Shown here piece after piece: positions 35,730-44,020 of a stretch of 64,000 nt of DNA. Under the pieces are notes generated by a model. It saw only the letters and a list, made by a program, of their open reading frames with translations, did no database searches and was not told the origin of the DNA. The stretch is from positions 1 to 64,000 of the forward strand of contig JBOHRN010000046.1 of assembly GCA_050732775.1 (NCBI GenBank), in the 5' to 3' direction. This DNA is from JBOHRN01 sp050732775 (lineage in GTDB: Bacteria > Gemmatimonadota > Gemmatimonadetes > Longimicrobiales > Longimicrobiaceae). Made by a program: the position numbers and the translations under genes. Within the stretch, counting starts at the first letter, position 1, and each line of letters opens with the position of its first letter.

Positions 35730-36811
35730 GCGGCTCCGCGGCGCCCTTCCGGGTACTGGTGGTAGACGACTCGGCGTTCATCCGCCGCGCCGTCGAGAGG
35801 ATGCTCGAGCCGATGAAGCGGGTGGAGATCGCGGGCTTCGCCACCACCGGGGCCGAGGCCCTCGAGGAGGTCCGCCGGCTCCAACCGGAGCTGGTCCTCA
35901 TGGACGTAAATATGCCCGAGATGGACGGGTTACAGGCGCTGGAGCGCATCATGGCCGAGCGCCCCACCCCGGTTCTGCTATTGAGCACCGTGACCAAACC
36001 GGGCGCCGAAGCCACCTTGCGGGGACTCGAACTCGGCGCCCTCGACGTGATCGACAAGGGGAGCACGGGCGGCGGCCCCATGGATATCTTCGAACTGGCC
36101 CCCTTGCTGCGGGAAAAGGTCGAGGGAATCATGGGCTCCCGCCGGGTCCCCGCCCCGGTACCGGCCCCGGAGCCCTCTCCCCCCACCCTCCCAACTCCCG
36201 CTCCCGAGCCGCGTGCCGCGAGCCCCTATCAGGTCGTCGCCATCGGCTGCTCCACGGGCGGGCCGCGCGCCCTGGCCGAGGTGCTCCCCTCGCTGCCCGC
36301 CGGCTTCGGAGCTGGCGTGGTGGTGGCCCAACATATGCCGGCCGGATTTACCGACACCTTCGCCGAGCGTATGGACCGCCGCTGCCGGCTCTCGGTACGG
36401 GAGGCCGCCGACGGCGACGAGGTGCGGCCGGGTGAGGTGTTGATAGCGCCGGGGCGGCGGGAGATCCGGGTAGAAAAGGAAGACGGTCGCACGCGGGTGC
36501 GTATCTCGGACGGCGGCGACCGCATCCACCAACCCTCGGTGGACGTTCTCTTCTCCTCGCTGGCCAACGCCGTTGGGGCGGCCGCCATCGGGGTGGTGCT
36601 CACCGGCATGGGGGAAGACGGAGCCCGCGGTCTGCAGCGGCTCCGCGACGCGGGCGGCCGGACCATCGTCGAGAGCGAGACCACGGCGGTGATCGACGGC
36701 ATGCCCGCGGCCGCCCGCCACGCCGCCGAGACGGTGCTCCCGCTACCACGCATCGGCCCGGCTCTTGCTGACCTGTGTGCGGCCGGAACTTCCGCCCTAC
36801 ACGCGAGCTAA
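35726..36811 (+). CDS. cheB: Chemoreceptor methylesterase/glutamine deamidase CheB
   Basis: 361 aa: receiver domain (1-125, D60 in LMDVNMPEMDGL) joined by a Pro-rich linker (140-165) to the methylesterase domain. The catalytic triad positions are S176 in AIGCSTGGPRAL, H203 in VAQHMPAGF and D298 in TGMGEDGARG. It removes methyl groups from receptors and is activated by CheA. GTG start at 35726 overlaps the cheR stop. It ends directly at the start of the next gene. Confidence 0.95.
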   Translation: MSGSAAPFRVLVVDDSAFIRRAVERMLEPMKRVEIAGFATTGAEALEEVRRLQPELVLMDVNMPEMDGLQALERIMAERPTPVLLLSTVTKPGAEATLRGLELGALDVIDKGSTGGGPMDIFELAPLLREKVEGIMGSRRVPAPVPAPEPSPPTLPTPAPEPRAASPYQVVAIGCSTGGPRALAEVLPSLPAGFGAGVVVAQHMPAGFTDTFAERMDRRCRLSVREAADGDEVRPGEVLIAPGRREIRVEKEDGRTRVRISDGGDRIHQPSVDVLFSSLANAVGAAAIGVVLTGMGEDGARGLQRLRDAGGRTIVESETTAVIDGMPAAARHAAETVLPLPRIGPALADLCAAGTSALHAS

Positions 36812-38401
36812 ATGGCCAGAGTACTCGTCATCGACGACCAGAACATACCCCGCAAGACCGCCCAGGCGATGCTCCAGGACGGCGGCCACGAGGTGGCCAC
36901 CGAGCCGAGCGGCGAAGCCGGTCTTGAGCGAACTTTGAGTTGGCACCCAGACGTAATTATCCTGGACGTCCATATGCCGGGGATGGACGGCTTCGAAGTG
37001 GTCACCCGGCTCAAGGCCGACCCCGAGACTTCCAACATCCCGGTCATCTTCCTCACCGGCAGCGCCCGCGGAGAGGCGATGACGGTGCAGGGGCTCCACC
37101 TGGGAGCGTACGACTTTCTCATGAAGGGGTGCCCCAAGGAGGAGCTGTTGGCCCGGGTGGGGGTGATGGCCCGCATCAAGAAGAACAGCGACGAGATGTC
37201 GGCTCTGGCCCGCATCTCCGGCTCCCTGATCCAAACCCTGGAGCCGGTGGCGATGGCGCGGCTTTTTCTGGAACAGGCCACGGCGGTCTTCCGGGCCAAC
37301 GCCGCCGCCCTCTTCTTTGGTCAGGGTGAGCAGGGAGAGACCCCCTTCCGCGCGGCCGTGGGTTTCGACGCCGAGCATGCCAGCGTCAGCGGTCTGGCCA
37401 CCGCGCTGCTCGCTTGGCTGGAAGATAACGCCGCCGACGCGGACGTGATCCCCCTCGACGAGCTGGATGGTACCGCCAAAGAGCTGCTGAAGAAGCACGA
37501 CTACCGCTCGGCCGTGGCCGCCCGCTTCGGCCAGGAGGGTCGGGACGCGACCGTGGCGGTGGTCTTCTCCGGGCGAGAGAACGGCTTCAGGCGCGAATCG
37601 GACGGAGCCCTGCTCCAACTCCTGGTGGGGCAAGCCAGCGTGGCGATGGAGAACGCCTTGCTGCACGTCCGCACCCGCGACCAGACCGTAGCGCTGGAGA
37701 AGGCCATGACCGAGAGGTCGCGCTTCTTTGCTTCCATGAGCCACGAGATCCGCACCCCCATCAACGCCGTCCTCGGCTACAACCAACTCCTGGCCGAGGG
37801 TACCATGGGGCAGCTCTCCGAGAAACAGCGGCAAGCCGTAACCAAGGTGGGCCGGAGCGCGAACCACCTGCTGGAGCTCATCAACGACATCTTGGACATC
37901 TCCAAGATCGAGGCCGGAAAGATCGAAATTGAGCCCGAGCCCACCGAGCTCGGGATGATAGTCCGCGACACCGCCACCTCCGTGCAGCTGGTGGCCGAGG
38001 AGAAGGGGCTGGACCTGGCAGTGGAAGCTTCAGCAGAGACGCGCATCGAGACCGACCCGGCGCGACTGCGCCAGATAGTGCTCAACCTCCTCGCCAACGC
38101 GGTCAAGTTCACAGAGGAAGGGTCGGTGACCGCCCGCGTCGCCAAAGAGGATAAAGGGTGGGTACGGCTGGTGGTGGAGGACACCGGCCCGGGCATAGCC
38201 CCCGAGGATCAGGAGCGCGTCTTCGAGGAGTTCGAGCAGGCCGGAAAGTCCGCTGGCAAGGTGGGAACGGGGTTGGGGTTATCCATATCCCGCAAGTTGG
38301 CCCGGCTGCTGGGTGGCGACCTGACGGTAAAGAGCGAGCCGGGAGAGGGGTCCACTTTCACCCTCCGGCTACCCGTACGAGCCCCGCTGCCAGAGGGGTA
38401 A
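36812..38401 (+). CDS. Receiver-GAF-histidine kinase fusion
   Basis: Soluble 529-aa signalling protein. Residues 1-125 are a receiver (DD at 8-9, D52 in ILDVHMPGMDGF, K in FLMKGCP). Residues about 150-290 look like a GAF-type sensor (ARLFLEQATAVFRANAAAL, ATVAVVFSGREN). A short coiled linker leads to a HisKA domain with H311 in FFASMSHEIRTPINAVLGY, and a HATPase with QIVLNLLANAVKFTEEG and GTGLGLSISRKLARLLGG. N-terminal receiver plus kinase is a common layout for intermediate phosphorelay members. Starts ATG immediately after the cheB stop. No transmembrane segment. Confidence 0.9.
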   Translation: MARVLVIDDQNIPRKTAQAMLQDGGHEVATEPSGEAGLERTLSWHPDVIILDVHMPGMDGFEVVTRLKADPETSNIPVIFLTGSARGEAMTVQGLHLGAYDFLMKGCPKEELLARVGVMARIKKNSDEMSALARISGSLIQTLEPVAMARLFLEQATAVFRANAAALFFGQGEQGETPFRAAVGFDAEHASVSGLATALLAWLEDNAADADVIPLDELDGTAKELLKKHDYRSAVAARFGQEGRDATVAVVFSGRENGFRRESDGALLQLLVGQASVAMENALLHVRTRDQTVALEKAMTERSRFFASMSHEIRTPINAVLGYNQLLAEGTMGQLSEKQRQAVTKVGRSANHLLELINDILDISKIEAGKIEIEPEPTELGMIVRDTATSVQLVAEEKGLDLAVEASAETRIETDPARLRQIVLNLLANAVKFTEEGSVTARVAKEDKGWVRLVVEDTGPGIAPEDQERVFEEFEQAGKSAGKVGTGLGLSISRKLARLLGGDLTVKSEPGEGSTFTLRLPVRAPLPEG

Positions 38402-38458
38402 ACACGGCTTAGGCACGGCCTTTGCGCACCACCGGCATAAGCCCTGAACCCGGCCCCC

Positions 38459-38860
38459 TTGACCGCCCCAGCCGGCTCCCTACACGCCACCATCCTCATC
38501 GCCGAGGACCACGCCGACAGCCGGGATGCGCTGCAAGCCATCCTAGAATCGGCGGGGTACGAGGTGCGGCTCGCCCACAACGGGCGCGAAGCCGTCGAGA
38601 GGGCCGAGGAGGTCCGGCCCGACCTCATTGTGATGGACATCATGATGCCCGAGGTGGACGGCTTTGAGGCCACCCGCCGGTTGCGCGGCCGACCCGGCTT
38701 CGAGAACACCCCCATTATCGCACTCACCGCCATGGAGGGCTCGCGCGCTCTCACTCTGGCCGCGGGGTGCAACGACCACGTGCTCAAGCCGGTCAACATC
38801 CGCACCTTTCTAGAGAAGGTACGCGACTGGCTGGAGGCGGGCGGTAATCACTCGAACTAG
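38459..38860 (+). CDS. CheY-like response regulator
   Basis: Single receiver domain of 133 aa: ILIAEDHADSRDAL, D60 in VMDIMMPEVDGFEA, T in IIALTAMEG and K in VLKPVNIRTFLEKV. The start is a TTG at 38459 without a good ribosome-binding site; no ATG or GTG fits, so the exact start is uncertain. It lies 57 nt after the hybrid kinase and probably accepts phosphate from it. It is convergent with, and overlaps by 4 nt, the HNH nuclease gene. Confidence 0.85.
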   Translation: MTAPAGSLHATILIAEDHADSRDALQAILESAGYEVRLAHNGREAVERAEEVRPDLIVMDIMMPEVDGFEATRRLRGRPGFENTPIIALTAMEGSRALTLAAGCNDHVLKPVNIRTFLEKVRDWLEAGGNHSN

Positions 38861-39417
38861 TTGGCGGCGTGCCTTTGTAACGCTGCCAGCACATCGTCTC
38901 CGTAGAACAGGGCGATGTACTTGGCCTGCACCCCGGTGACCCGCCGCACCGCCCACACCAGCTCCACGTGATTCGGTTCGCCGGGCGGCCGCATGGGGCC
39001 CATGCCGGACTCCCGGGGTAGCCGGTTCCCCTTCCGGTTGTTGCACGGGGAGCAGGCGGTGACCACGTTCTCCCAACCCTTTCCACCCCCCCGCGAGAGG
39101 GGCAGTAGGTGATCGCGGGTGAGAAAGTCCCTCCCCTTCAGCTCGGAGCGGTGCCGACCGCAGTACTGGCAGCGGTAGCCGTCGCGGGCGAAGAGGAAGG
39201 TGTTGGTCACCTGCCGACGGAAGCGGCGGGGCACGTGGACAAACCTCACCAGCCGGATGACCACCGGGGACGGGTGCTCTTCCCGCTCCGAACGGAAGAG
39301 CCGGGCGTGGTCCGACTCCAAGACCTCGGCCTTCCGGTCGATGACGAGCCGCAGCGCCCGCCTCACCGGGAGTATGGTGAGCGGTTCGAACGAGGCGTTC
39401 AGCGCTAGACAGGTCAT
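38857..39417 (-). CDS. HNH endonuclease family protein
   Basis: Protein of 186 aa containing an HNH nuclease motif: CQYCGRHRSELKGRDF, RDHLLPLSRGGGKGWENVVTAC, CNNRKGN. Two CxxC pairs bind a structural zinc. The N-terminus MTCLALNASFEPLTILPVRRAL is typical of a widely distributed chromosomal HNH group found in many bacteria, not tied to introns or restriction systems. A role in DNA processing is likely but unproven. ATG at 39417 preceded by GGAAG. It has its own likely promoter overlapping the priA stop. Confidence 0.88.
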   Translation of the reverse strand: MTCLALNASFEPLTILPVRRALRLVIDRKAEVLESDHARLFRSEREEHPSPVVIRLVRFVHVPRRFRRQVTNTFLFARDGYRCQYCGRHRSELKGRDFLTRDHLLPLSRGGGKGWENVVTACSPCNNRKGNRLPRESGMGPMRPPGEPNHVELVWAVRRVTGVQAKYIALFYGDDVLAALQRHAAN

Positions 39418-39473
39418 GGATCTTCCGGTCCTCGAGATCGGATGTTGTACGCCGGTCTTGGCTAATGGTTCGA

Positions 39474-39503
39474 ATTATAACAGGGAAACCGGGTCCCGGT
39501 CCA
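39474..39503 (-). promoter_or_regulatory. Promoter for the HNH gene overlapping the priA stop codon
   Basis: On the minus strand TGGACC (39498-39503) and a perfect TATAAT (39474-39479) with an 18-nt spacer. The -10 box includes the TAA stop of priA. The expected leader before the HNH ATG is about 50 nt. Confidence 0.5.
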
Positions 39504-41730
39504 GCACGAAACGGATACCGGGACGTCTCCCGACGGTCACGAAGCTGCGGTAAAAGTAATCTCCCACCCTCTCCAAAACTGGCGCGTGCCGAGAGCGCAG
39601 CAGCAGGTGCCACCGCCACCGGCCGCGGACGCGGTCTAGGGGGCACGGTGCCGGGCCGGTGAGAAGCACGCCCGGCCCCGCCTTGCGCAGCAGCCCGGCC
39701 AGCCACCCGGCCGCCTCCCCGGCGTGCTCTTGGACCGCCATTTGGTCGGGGCCGCTCACTACCAGGTTGAGGAGCCGCCGGAATGGAGGGTACGGGGGGT
39801 CCCGGCGCCAGGCCAGTTCTCGCCGGGCAAAGCCGGTATAGTCGTGGCTGGCGGCCAAACGGATGGCGGGGTGGTCGGGGAGCGAGGTCTGTACGATGAC
39901 TTCGCCCTCTTTGGGTCCCCGGCCGGCGCGGCCCGCCACCTGGGTCAGGAGCTGGAAGGTCCGCTCGGCGGCCCGGAAGTCGGGCAGCCCCAGCCCCACG
40001 TCCGCGTTGATCACTCCCACCAGTGTCACGTTGGGAAAGTCGAGCCCCTTGGCTATCATCTGGGTGCCCAGGAGGATGTCGGTCTCCCCCCGGCCCACCC
40101 GCTCCAAGATGCGTTGGTGGGCCCACTTTCCCGAGGTGGTGTCAAGGTCCATGCGAGAAACTCTGGCGGCGGGGAACGCCTCGCCCACGGCCCTCTCGAC
40201 CTGCTCGGTACCAACTCCGCGGAAGGATAGGTCTTCCGAGGCGCACTCCGGGCACACCCCGGGCACCGGCTCCTGGTGGCCGCAGTGGTGGCACACCACC
40301 CGGCTCCGACCGCGGTGGAAGGTCAGGGAGACGTTGCAGTTGGGGCAGGGGTGAACCCGGCCGCACGCCCGGCATTGAACGAAGTTGGAGAAGCCGCGCC
40401 GGTTGAGCAGGAGGAGCGTCTGCTCGCCCCTCGCCAGCCGCTGCTCCACCGCCCGCTGAAGAGGCAGGGAGAGGATGAGCGGACGCGCCCGACCGTGAGA
40501 ACCGGCTTTCCGCCGCTCGCGGCGCAGGTCCAACACGCGTACCGGGGGGAGCGAGCCCCCAGCCACCCGCTCGGGCAGCTCCAGAAGGGTGAATTTGCCC
40601 TGGCGCGCGTTTTCCCAACTCTCCAGCGAGGGGGTGGCCGAACCGAGCACGCACACCGCGCTCTCCAGCCGGGCGCGCACGATGGCCGCCTCGCGGGCGT
40701 GGTAGCGGGGCACCTCGTTCTGCTTGTACGAGGGCTCGTGCTCCTCGTCGACCACGATGGCGCCGAGGTCGGGCAGCGGCGCGAACACCGCGGAGCGGGC
40801 CCCCACCGCGATCCGCTTGCTACCCCGCTGGAGGGCCCGCCACTCGTCGTACCTCTCCCCGTCCGAGAGCCCGGAGTGGAGTACCGCCACACGGTCCCCG
40901 AAGACAGCCCGGAAGCGCTGCACCGTTTGAGGGGTGAGGGCGATCTCCGGGACCAGTACGATGGCGGTCTTGCCGCGCTTGTCTACCACCTCGCGCAACA
41001 GCTCCAGGTACACCCTGGTCTTGCCCGAGCCGGTCACCCCGCGCAGCAGAAAGGTGCCGCCCCCCGCCCCGGCCGCCCGGGAGAGCGCGGAGATTACTGC
41101 GCCCTGGGCGGGGGTGGGGCCGGGCAAGGCAGCTTCTTCCGTCCGAACCCCGGCGTAAGGGTCGCGGGTCACCTCCACCTGGTGGAGGCGGGCTAGCCCT
41201 TTCTGCTCCAGGGCGCGCGGTACCGAGGGCGAAAACCCGAGCCGGGAGGTGAGGTGGGCGAGCTCGGCCGTCCCGCCCATCCCTTCCAACACTTCGTAGC
41301 ACTCGCGCTGCCTTGGCGCCCTAACGAACACCCTATCCCGCTCCAGGAGAGCGGGTAGCTCGCGGACTATGCTCACCACCCGGCGGGTAGGGGCGGGAGG
41401 GCGGGCGGCGGCGGCCGGAGAGGAAAGCGCCGCGGGGAGCGCGCTCCGCAGCACCAGGCCGAGCGGAGCCAGGTAGTAAGACGATAGCCAGCGGCACAGC
41501 TCGAAGAGCCGGGGCGGGAGCGACGGATCGTCGTCCAGGACTTCGCTTAGCGGGCGGATGGTCCCGCTGCCGGGGCCAGCCGCCTGGCGGTCTATCCAGC
41601 CGATCTTTTCTGTTCCCCGGAACGGTACCCGCACCCGCCGGCCGGGGAGGGCGCGGGAGGCCAGCCCGGGCGGAACGGAGTAGGCGAAGGTTCGGGGGAG
41701 GGGGAGGGGGAGGGCGACGTCAACGAGCAA
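39475..41730 (-). CDS. priA: Primosomal helicase PriA
   Basis: Replication-restart helicase of 751 aa. A 3'-DNA-binding domain occupies the first 100 residues (PLPRTFAYSVPPGL, GRRVRVPFRGTEKIGWI). The helicase domain has GVTGSGKTRVYLEL, VVDEEHEPSYKQNEVPRYH, and a zinc-binding insert with CRACGRVHPCPNC and CHHCGHQEPVPGVCPEC. The C-terminal domain has GTQMIAKGLDFPNVTLVG and QVAGRAGRG. The open frame extends to 41829, but only TTG 41730 gives the usual start; it overlaps the epimerase stop by 11 nt. The TTG start is plausible but not certain. Confidence 0.93.
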   Translation of the reverse strand: MLVDVALPLPLPRTFAYSVPPGLASRALPGRRVRVPFRGTEKIGWIDRQAAGPGSGTIRPLSEVLDDDPSLPPRLFELCRWLSSYYLAPLGLVLRSALPAALSSPAAAARPPAPTRRVVSIVRELPALLERDRVFVRAPRQRECYEVLEGMGGTAELAHLTSRLGFSPSVPRALEQKGLARLHQVEVTRDPYAGVRTEEAALPGPTPAQGAVISALSRAAGAGGGTFLLRGVTGSGKTRVYLELLREVVDKRGKTAIVLVPEIALTPQTVQRFRAVFGDRVAVLHSGLSDGERYDEWRALQRGSKRIAVGARSAVFAPLPDLGAIVVDEEHEPSYKQNEVPRYHAREAAIVRARLESAVCVLGSATPSLESWENARQGKFTLLELPERVAGGSLPPVRVLDLRRERRKAGSHGRARPLILSLPLQRAVEQRLARGEQTLLLLNRRGFSNFVQCRACGRVHPCPNCNVSLTFHRGRSRVVCHHCGHQEPVPGVCPECASEDLSFRGVGTEQVERAVGEAFPAARVSRMDLDTTSGKWAHQRILERVGRGETDILLGTQMIAKGLDFPNVTLVGVINADVGLGLPDFRAAERTFQLLTQVAGRAGRGPKEGEVIVQTSLPDHPAIRLAASHDYTGFARRELAWRRDPPYPPFRRLLNLVVSGPDQMAVQEHAGEAAGWLAGLLRKAGPGVLLTGPAPCPLDRVRGRWRWHLLLRSRHAPVLERVGDYFYRSFVTVGRRPGIRFVLDRDPVSLL

Positions 41731-42760
41731 CTCTCGCGACCCCCAGCCCCGGCTCTTGGTTGAAACGAAGTACTCCGTCCGGCCCGATCCCCGGCCCGGT
41801 GAACGGGTCGCCGGCCAGGAGGGCGGCACCGTCCAGGTCCAGGTAGTCCATCAGCGGGGCGATCTGGATGGCGGCGGCGATACCGAGCGTGGATTCGATC
41901 ATGCACCCGAGCATGACTTCCATGCCGTGGGCACGGGCGGCGTGCAGGGTGCGGACCGCCTCGCGTATCCCCCCGCACTTGGCGAGCTTGAGGTTCACTC
42001 CGTCGACCGCGCCCGCGAGCCGCGGCACGTCGGCCGAGGTGCGGCACGATTCGTCCGCGATGAGGGGCAGCCGCGAGCGGCCGCGCAGGATCCGCATGCC
42101 CTCCAGGTCGTCGGGGTGGAGGGGTTGCTCCAGCAACTCTACGCCGTACTCCTCCAGCATGGGCAGGGCGCGAACTGCCTCTTTCAGGGTCCAGCTGGTG
42201 TTGGCGTCTACCCGCAGCTTCTTGTCCGGGGCCTGGTCGCGGACCAGCGCCAACACCTCCTCGTCTTGACTGCCCCCCACCTTGATCTTGAGGATCTGGT
42301 ACGCCGCCGCCTCGCGCACCTTCTCGCGCATGACCTCCGGCTGGTCGATGCCGATGGTGAACGACGAGCGGGGCGCCGTCGCCGGGTCTAGCCCTAGCAG
42401 CCGCCAGAGCGGAACCCCTAGCCGCTTGGCGGCCAGGTCGTGGAGCGCAGCCGAGACCCCCGCCTTGGCCGCCGCGTGGTGGCCGATGGCCCGCTCCACC
42501 TCACGCTCTACCCTCTCCAGCGAGAGCTCGTCACCCCCCGCCGACCCGGTCACCGCTTCCGCGAGCCGCGGCATGACGGCGCGCACGGTGTCGGCGGTCT
42601 CGCCGTAAAAGGGGGAGGGGGCTGCCTCTCCCCACCCCTCCTTACCGTCTTCGTGGCGGACCCGGACCCAGACCGTGCGCCACGCCGGGGGAGCGGCTTC
42701 GCGGGCGATGTGGAAGGCGTGGCGGGTGACGAGCTCCACGACCTCGAAGTCGATCTTCAC
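41720..42760 (-). CDS. Dipeptide (L-Ala-D/L-Glu) epimerase-like enolase-superfamily enzyme
   Basis: Muconate-lactonizing-type enzyme of 346 aa. The general base lysine is in ILKIKVGG, metal ligands in RVDANTSW, LLEQPLHPDDL and IADESCRTSADV, and the second catalytic lysine in VNLKLAKCGG. This set and spacing fit L-Ala-D/L-Glu epimerases used in recycling peptidoglycan peptides. Substrate prediction in this superfamily is uncertain, so chloromuconate-type or N-acyl-amino-acid racemase functions are alternatives. GTG start at 42760, 7 nt after the M24 peptidase, which also fits peptide metabolism. Confidence 0.8.
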   Translation of the reverse strand: MKIDFEVVELVTRHAFHIAREAAPPAWRTVWVRVRHEDGKEGWGEAAPSPFYGETADTVRAVMPRLAEAVTGSAGGDELSLERVEREVERAIGHHAAAKAGVSAALHDLAAKRLGVPLWRLLGLDPATAPRSSFTIGIDQPEVMREKVREAAAYQILKIKVGGSQDEEVLALVRDQAPDKKLRVDANTSWTLKEAVRALPMLEEYGVELLEQPLHPDDLEGMRILRGRSRLPLIADESCRTSADVPRLAGAVDGVNLKLAKCGGIREAVRTLHAARAHGMEVMLGCMIESTLGIAAAIQIAPLMDYLDLDGAALLAGDPFTGPGIGPDGVLRFNQEPGLGVARVAR

Positions 42761-42767
42761 GGTGTTT

Positions 42768-43952
42768 TTAGGAGAGGAGTAGTTCGGGACGGTCTTGCGG
42801 CCCGGGCGTGGTCACCACCGGCCCGTCCGCGGCCAAAAAGACGTTGACCTCGGAGCGCACCCCGAGTTCGCCCGGGAGGTAGATCCCCGGCTCCAGCGAG
42901 AAACCTAGCCCGGGGGTCAGGAGCCGGGTGTCACGGGTCTCCAGGTTATCGAGGTTCGGCCCGGAGCCATGCAGGTCGGTGTCGATGGAGTGGCCTAGCC
43001 GATGCAGGAACCGGTCCCCGAAGCCGCGGGAGCGGATCTCCTCGCGGGCCACTTCGTCGACCTGGTAGCCGGCGGTACCCTGGTCCCGGCGCGTGCGCAG
43101 AAAAGCGAGAGCGGCTTCCCGGGCGGCCCTGACCCCTTCCCATACAGAGGCCAAGCGGGCGGGCAGGACGTTACCGGCGAAGGCCATCCAGGTCTGGTCC
43201 GCGGGGACGGCGCCGGGCGCGCTCTCACCGCCCCAGCAGTCGATAAGCAGGGTGTCTCCGGGCGAGATGGGAGAGTGGTTTTCGGCCGTGGGGGCGTAGT
43301 GGGGATCGGCCGCGTTGGGTCCGATCGCCACGATAGCGTCGGGGTCCCGGCTGAGCCCCCGGCGCGCCAACTCATCCTTGAGCCACCTCCTGAGCTCCCA
43401 TTCGGTCAAGCGGCCTCCTCTCCCGAGCGCGGCGGAGACGCGCCGGAAGGCGGCGAAGACCGCCTCCCGCACCACGGCCGAGCAGCGCGCGTGGCTCTCG
43501 CGCCCGAAGTCGCTCCAACACGAGTGGAAGCGGGTAACCAACTCGGCCGAGGAGCAAATATCCACCCCCAGCGACCGCACCCGCCCGGCCACGCCGAAGG
43601 GGGTCCTATCCAGATAGGGGATGTCACCACACAAAGATACTTCCATCGCCACCCGCCTTGCTCCCTTGAGGAGACACTCCAGGCCGTCGTCCAGTTCGCG
43701 CCAGGAGAGGTAAACCCGGTTGCGCCACGGCCACGCCCGCCACGCCTGCTGTTCGATACGGTGGCTGAGGGCGCACGGCTCGCCCCGGGTCGGGATCAGC
43801 ACGAAGTAGCGGCGAGTCTGCGGCTCCAAACCCAGCAGGGAAGAGGCCACCGGGTTGGCGCCGTGAAAATCGTACAGGAGCCAGCCGTCGAGCTTCAGCC
43901 GCTCTAGCTCGGCCTGTAGCGAGCCGAGCCTCCCTTCGAGGGGTGAATGCAT
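42768..43952 (-). CDS. M24-family (Xaa-Pro type) aminopeptidase
   Basis: Two-domain metallopeptidase of 394 aa. Residues 1-145 are a creatinase/prolidase N-domain. The pita-bread domain has metal-ligand positions in DTLLIDCWG, PADQTWM, the histidine in HRLGHSIDTDLHGSGPN and two glutamates in LEPGIYLPGELGVRSEVNVF. No signal peptide, so it acts in the cytosol on peptides with proline at position 2 or similar. It is followed closely by the dipeptide epimerase. A strong promoter immediately in front of the ATG predicts a leaderless mRNA. Confidence 0.85.
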   Translation of the reverse strand: MHSPLEGRLGSLQAELERLKLDGWLLYDFHGANPVASSLLGLEPQTRRYFVLIPTRGEPCALSHRIEQQAWRAWPWRNRVYLSWRELDDGLECLLKGARRVAMEVSLCGDIPYLDRTPFGVAGRVRSLGVDICSSAELVTRFHSCWSDFGRESHARCSAVVREAVFAAFRRVSAALGRGGRLTEWELRRWLKDELARRGLSRDPDAIVAIGPNAADPHYAPTAENHSPISPGDTLLIDCWGGESAPGAVPADQTWMAFAGNVLPARLASVWEGVRAAREAALAFLRTRRDQGTAGYQVDEVAREEIRSRGFGDRFLHRLGHSIDTDLHGSGPNLDNLETRDTRLLTPGLGFSLEPGIYLPGELGVRSEVNVFLAADGPVVTTPGPQDRPELLLS

Positions 43953-43960
43953 AGAGGGGG

Positions 43961-43989
43961 AGTATAGATCCCGGCCGTTCAGCTCTCAA
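43961..43989 (-). promoter_or_regulatory. Strong promoter giving a leaderless M24 peptidase mRNA
   Basis: TTGAGA (43984-43989) and TATACT (43961-43966) on the minus strand with an optimal 17-nt spacer. The expected start of transcription is about 43954, only 1-2 nt before the ATG at 43952. No Shine-Dalgarno site precedes this ATG. Confidence 0.6.
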
Positions 43990-44020
43990 GCCGCGGCTAC
44001 CCTTCCGGCACCACGCCGGT

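Noticed and set aside
28977..38860. Flagellar chemotaxis operon
   Set aside because: No cheD, cheC, cheZ, motor or flagellin genes are present, and the receptor lacks a CheR-tethering end.
38857..39417. HNH protein as a homing or restriction nuclease
   Set aside because: There is no intron, intein or methyltransferase nearby, and the protein has the N-terminus of a common chromosomal HNH group.
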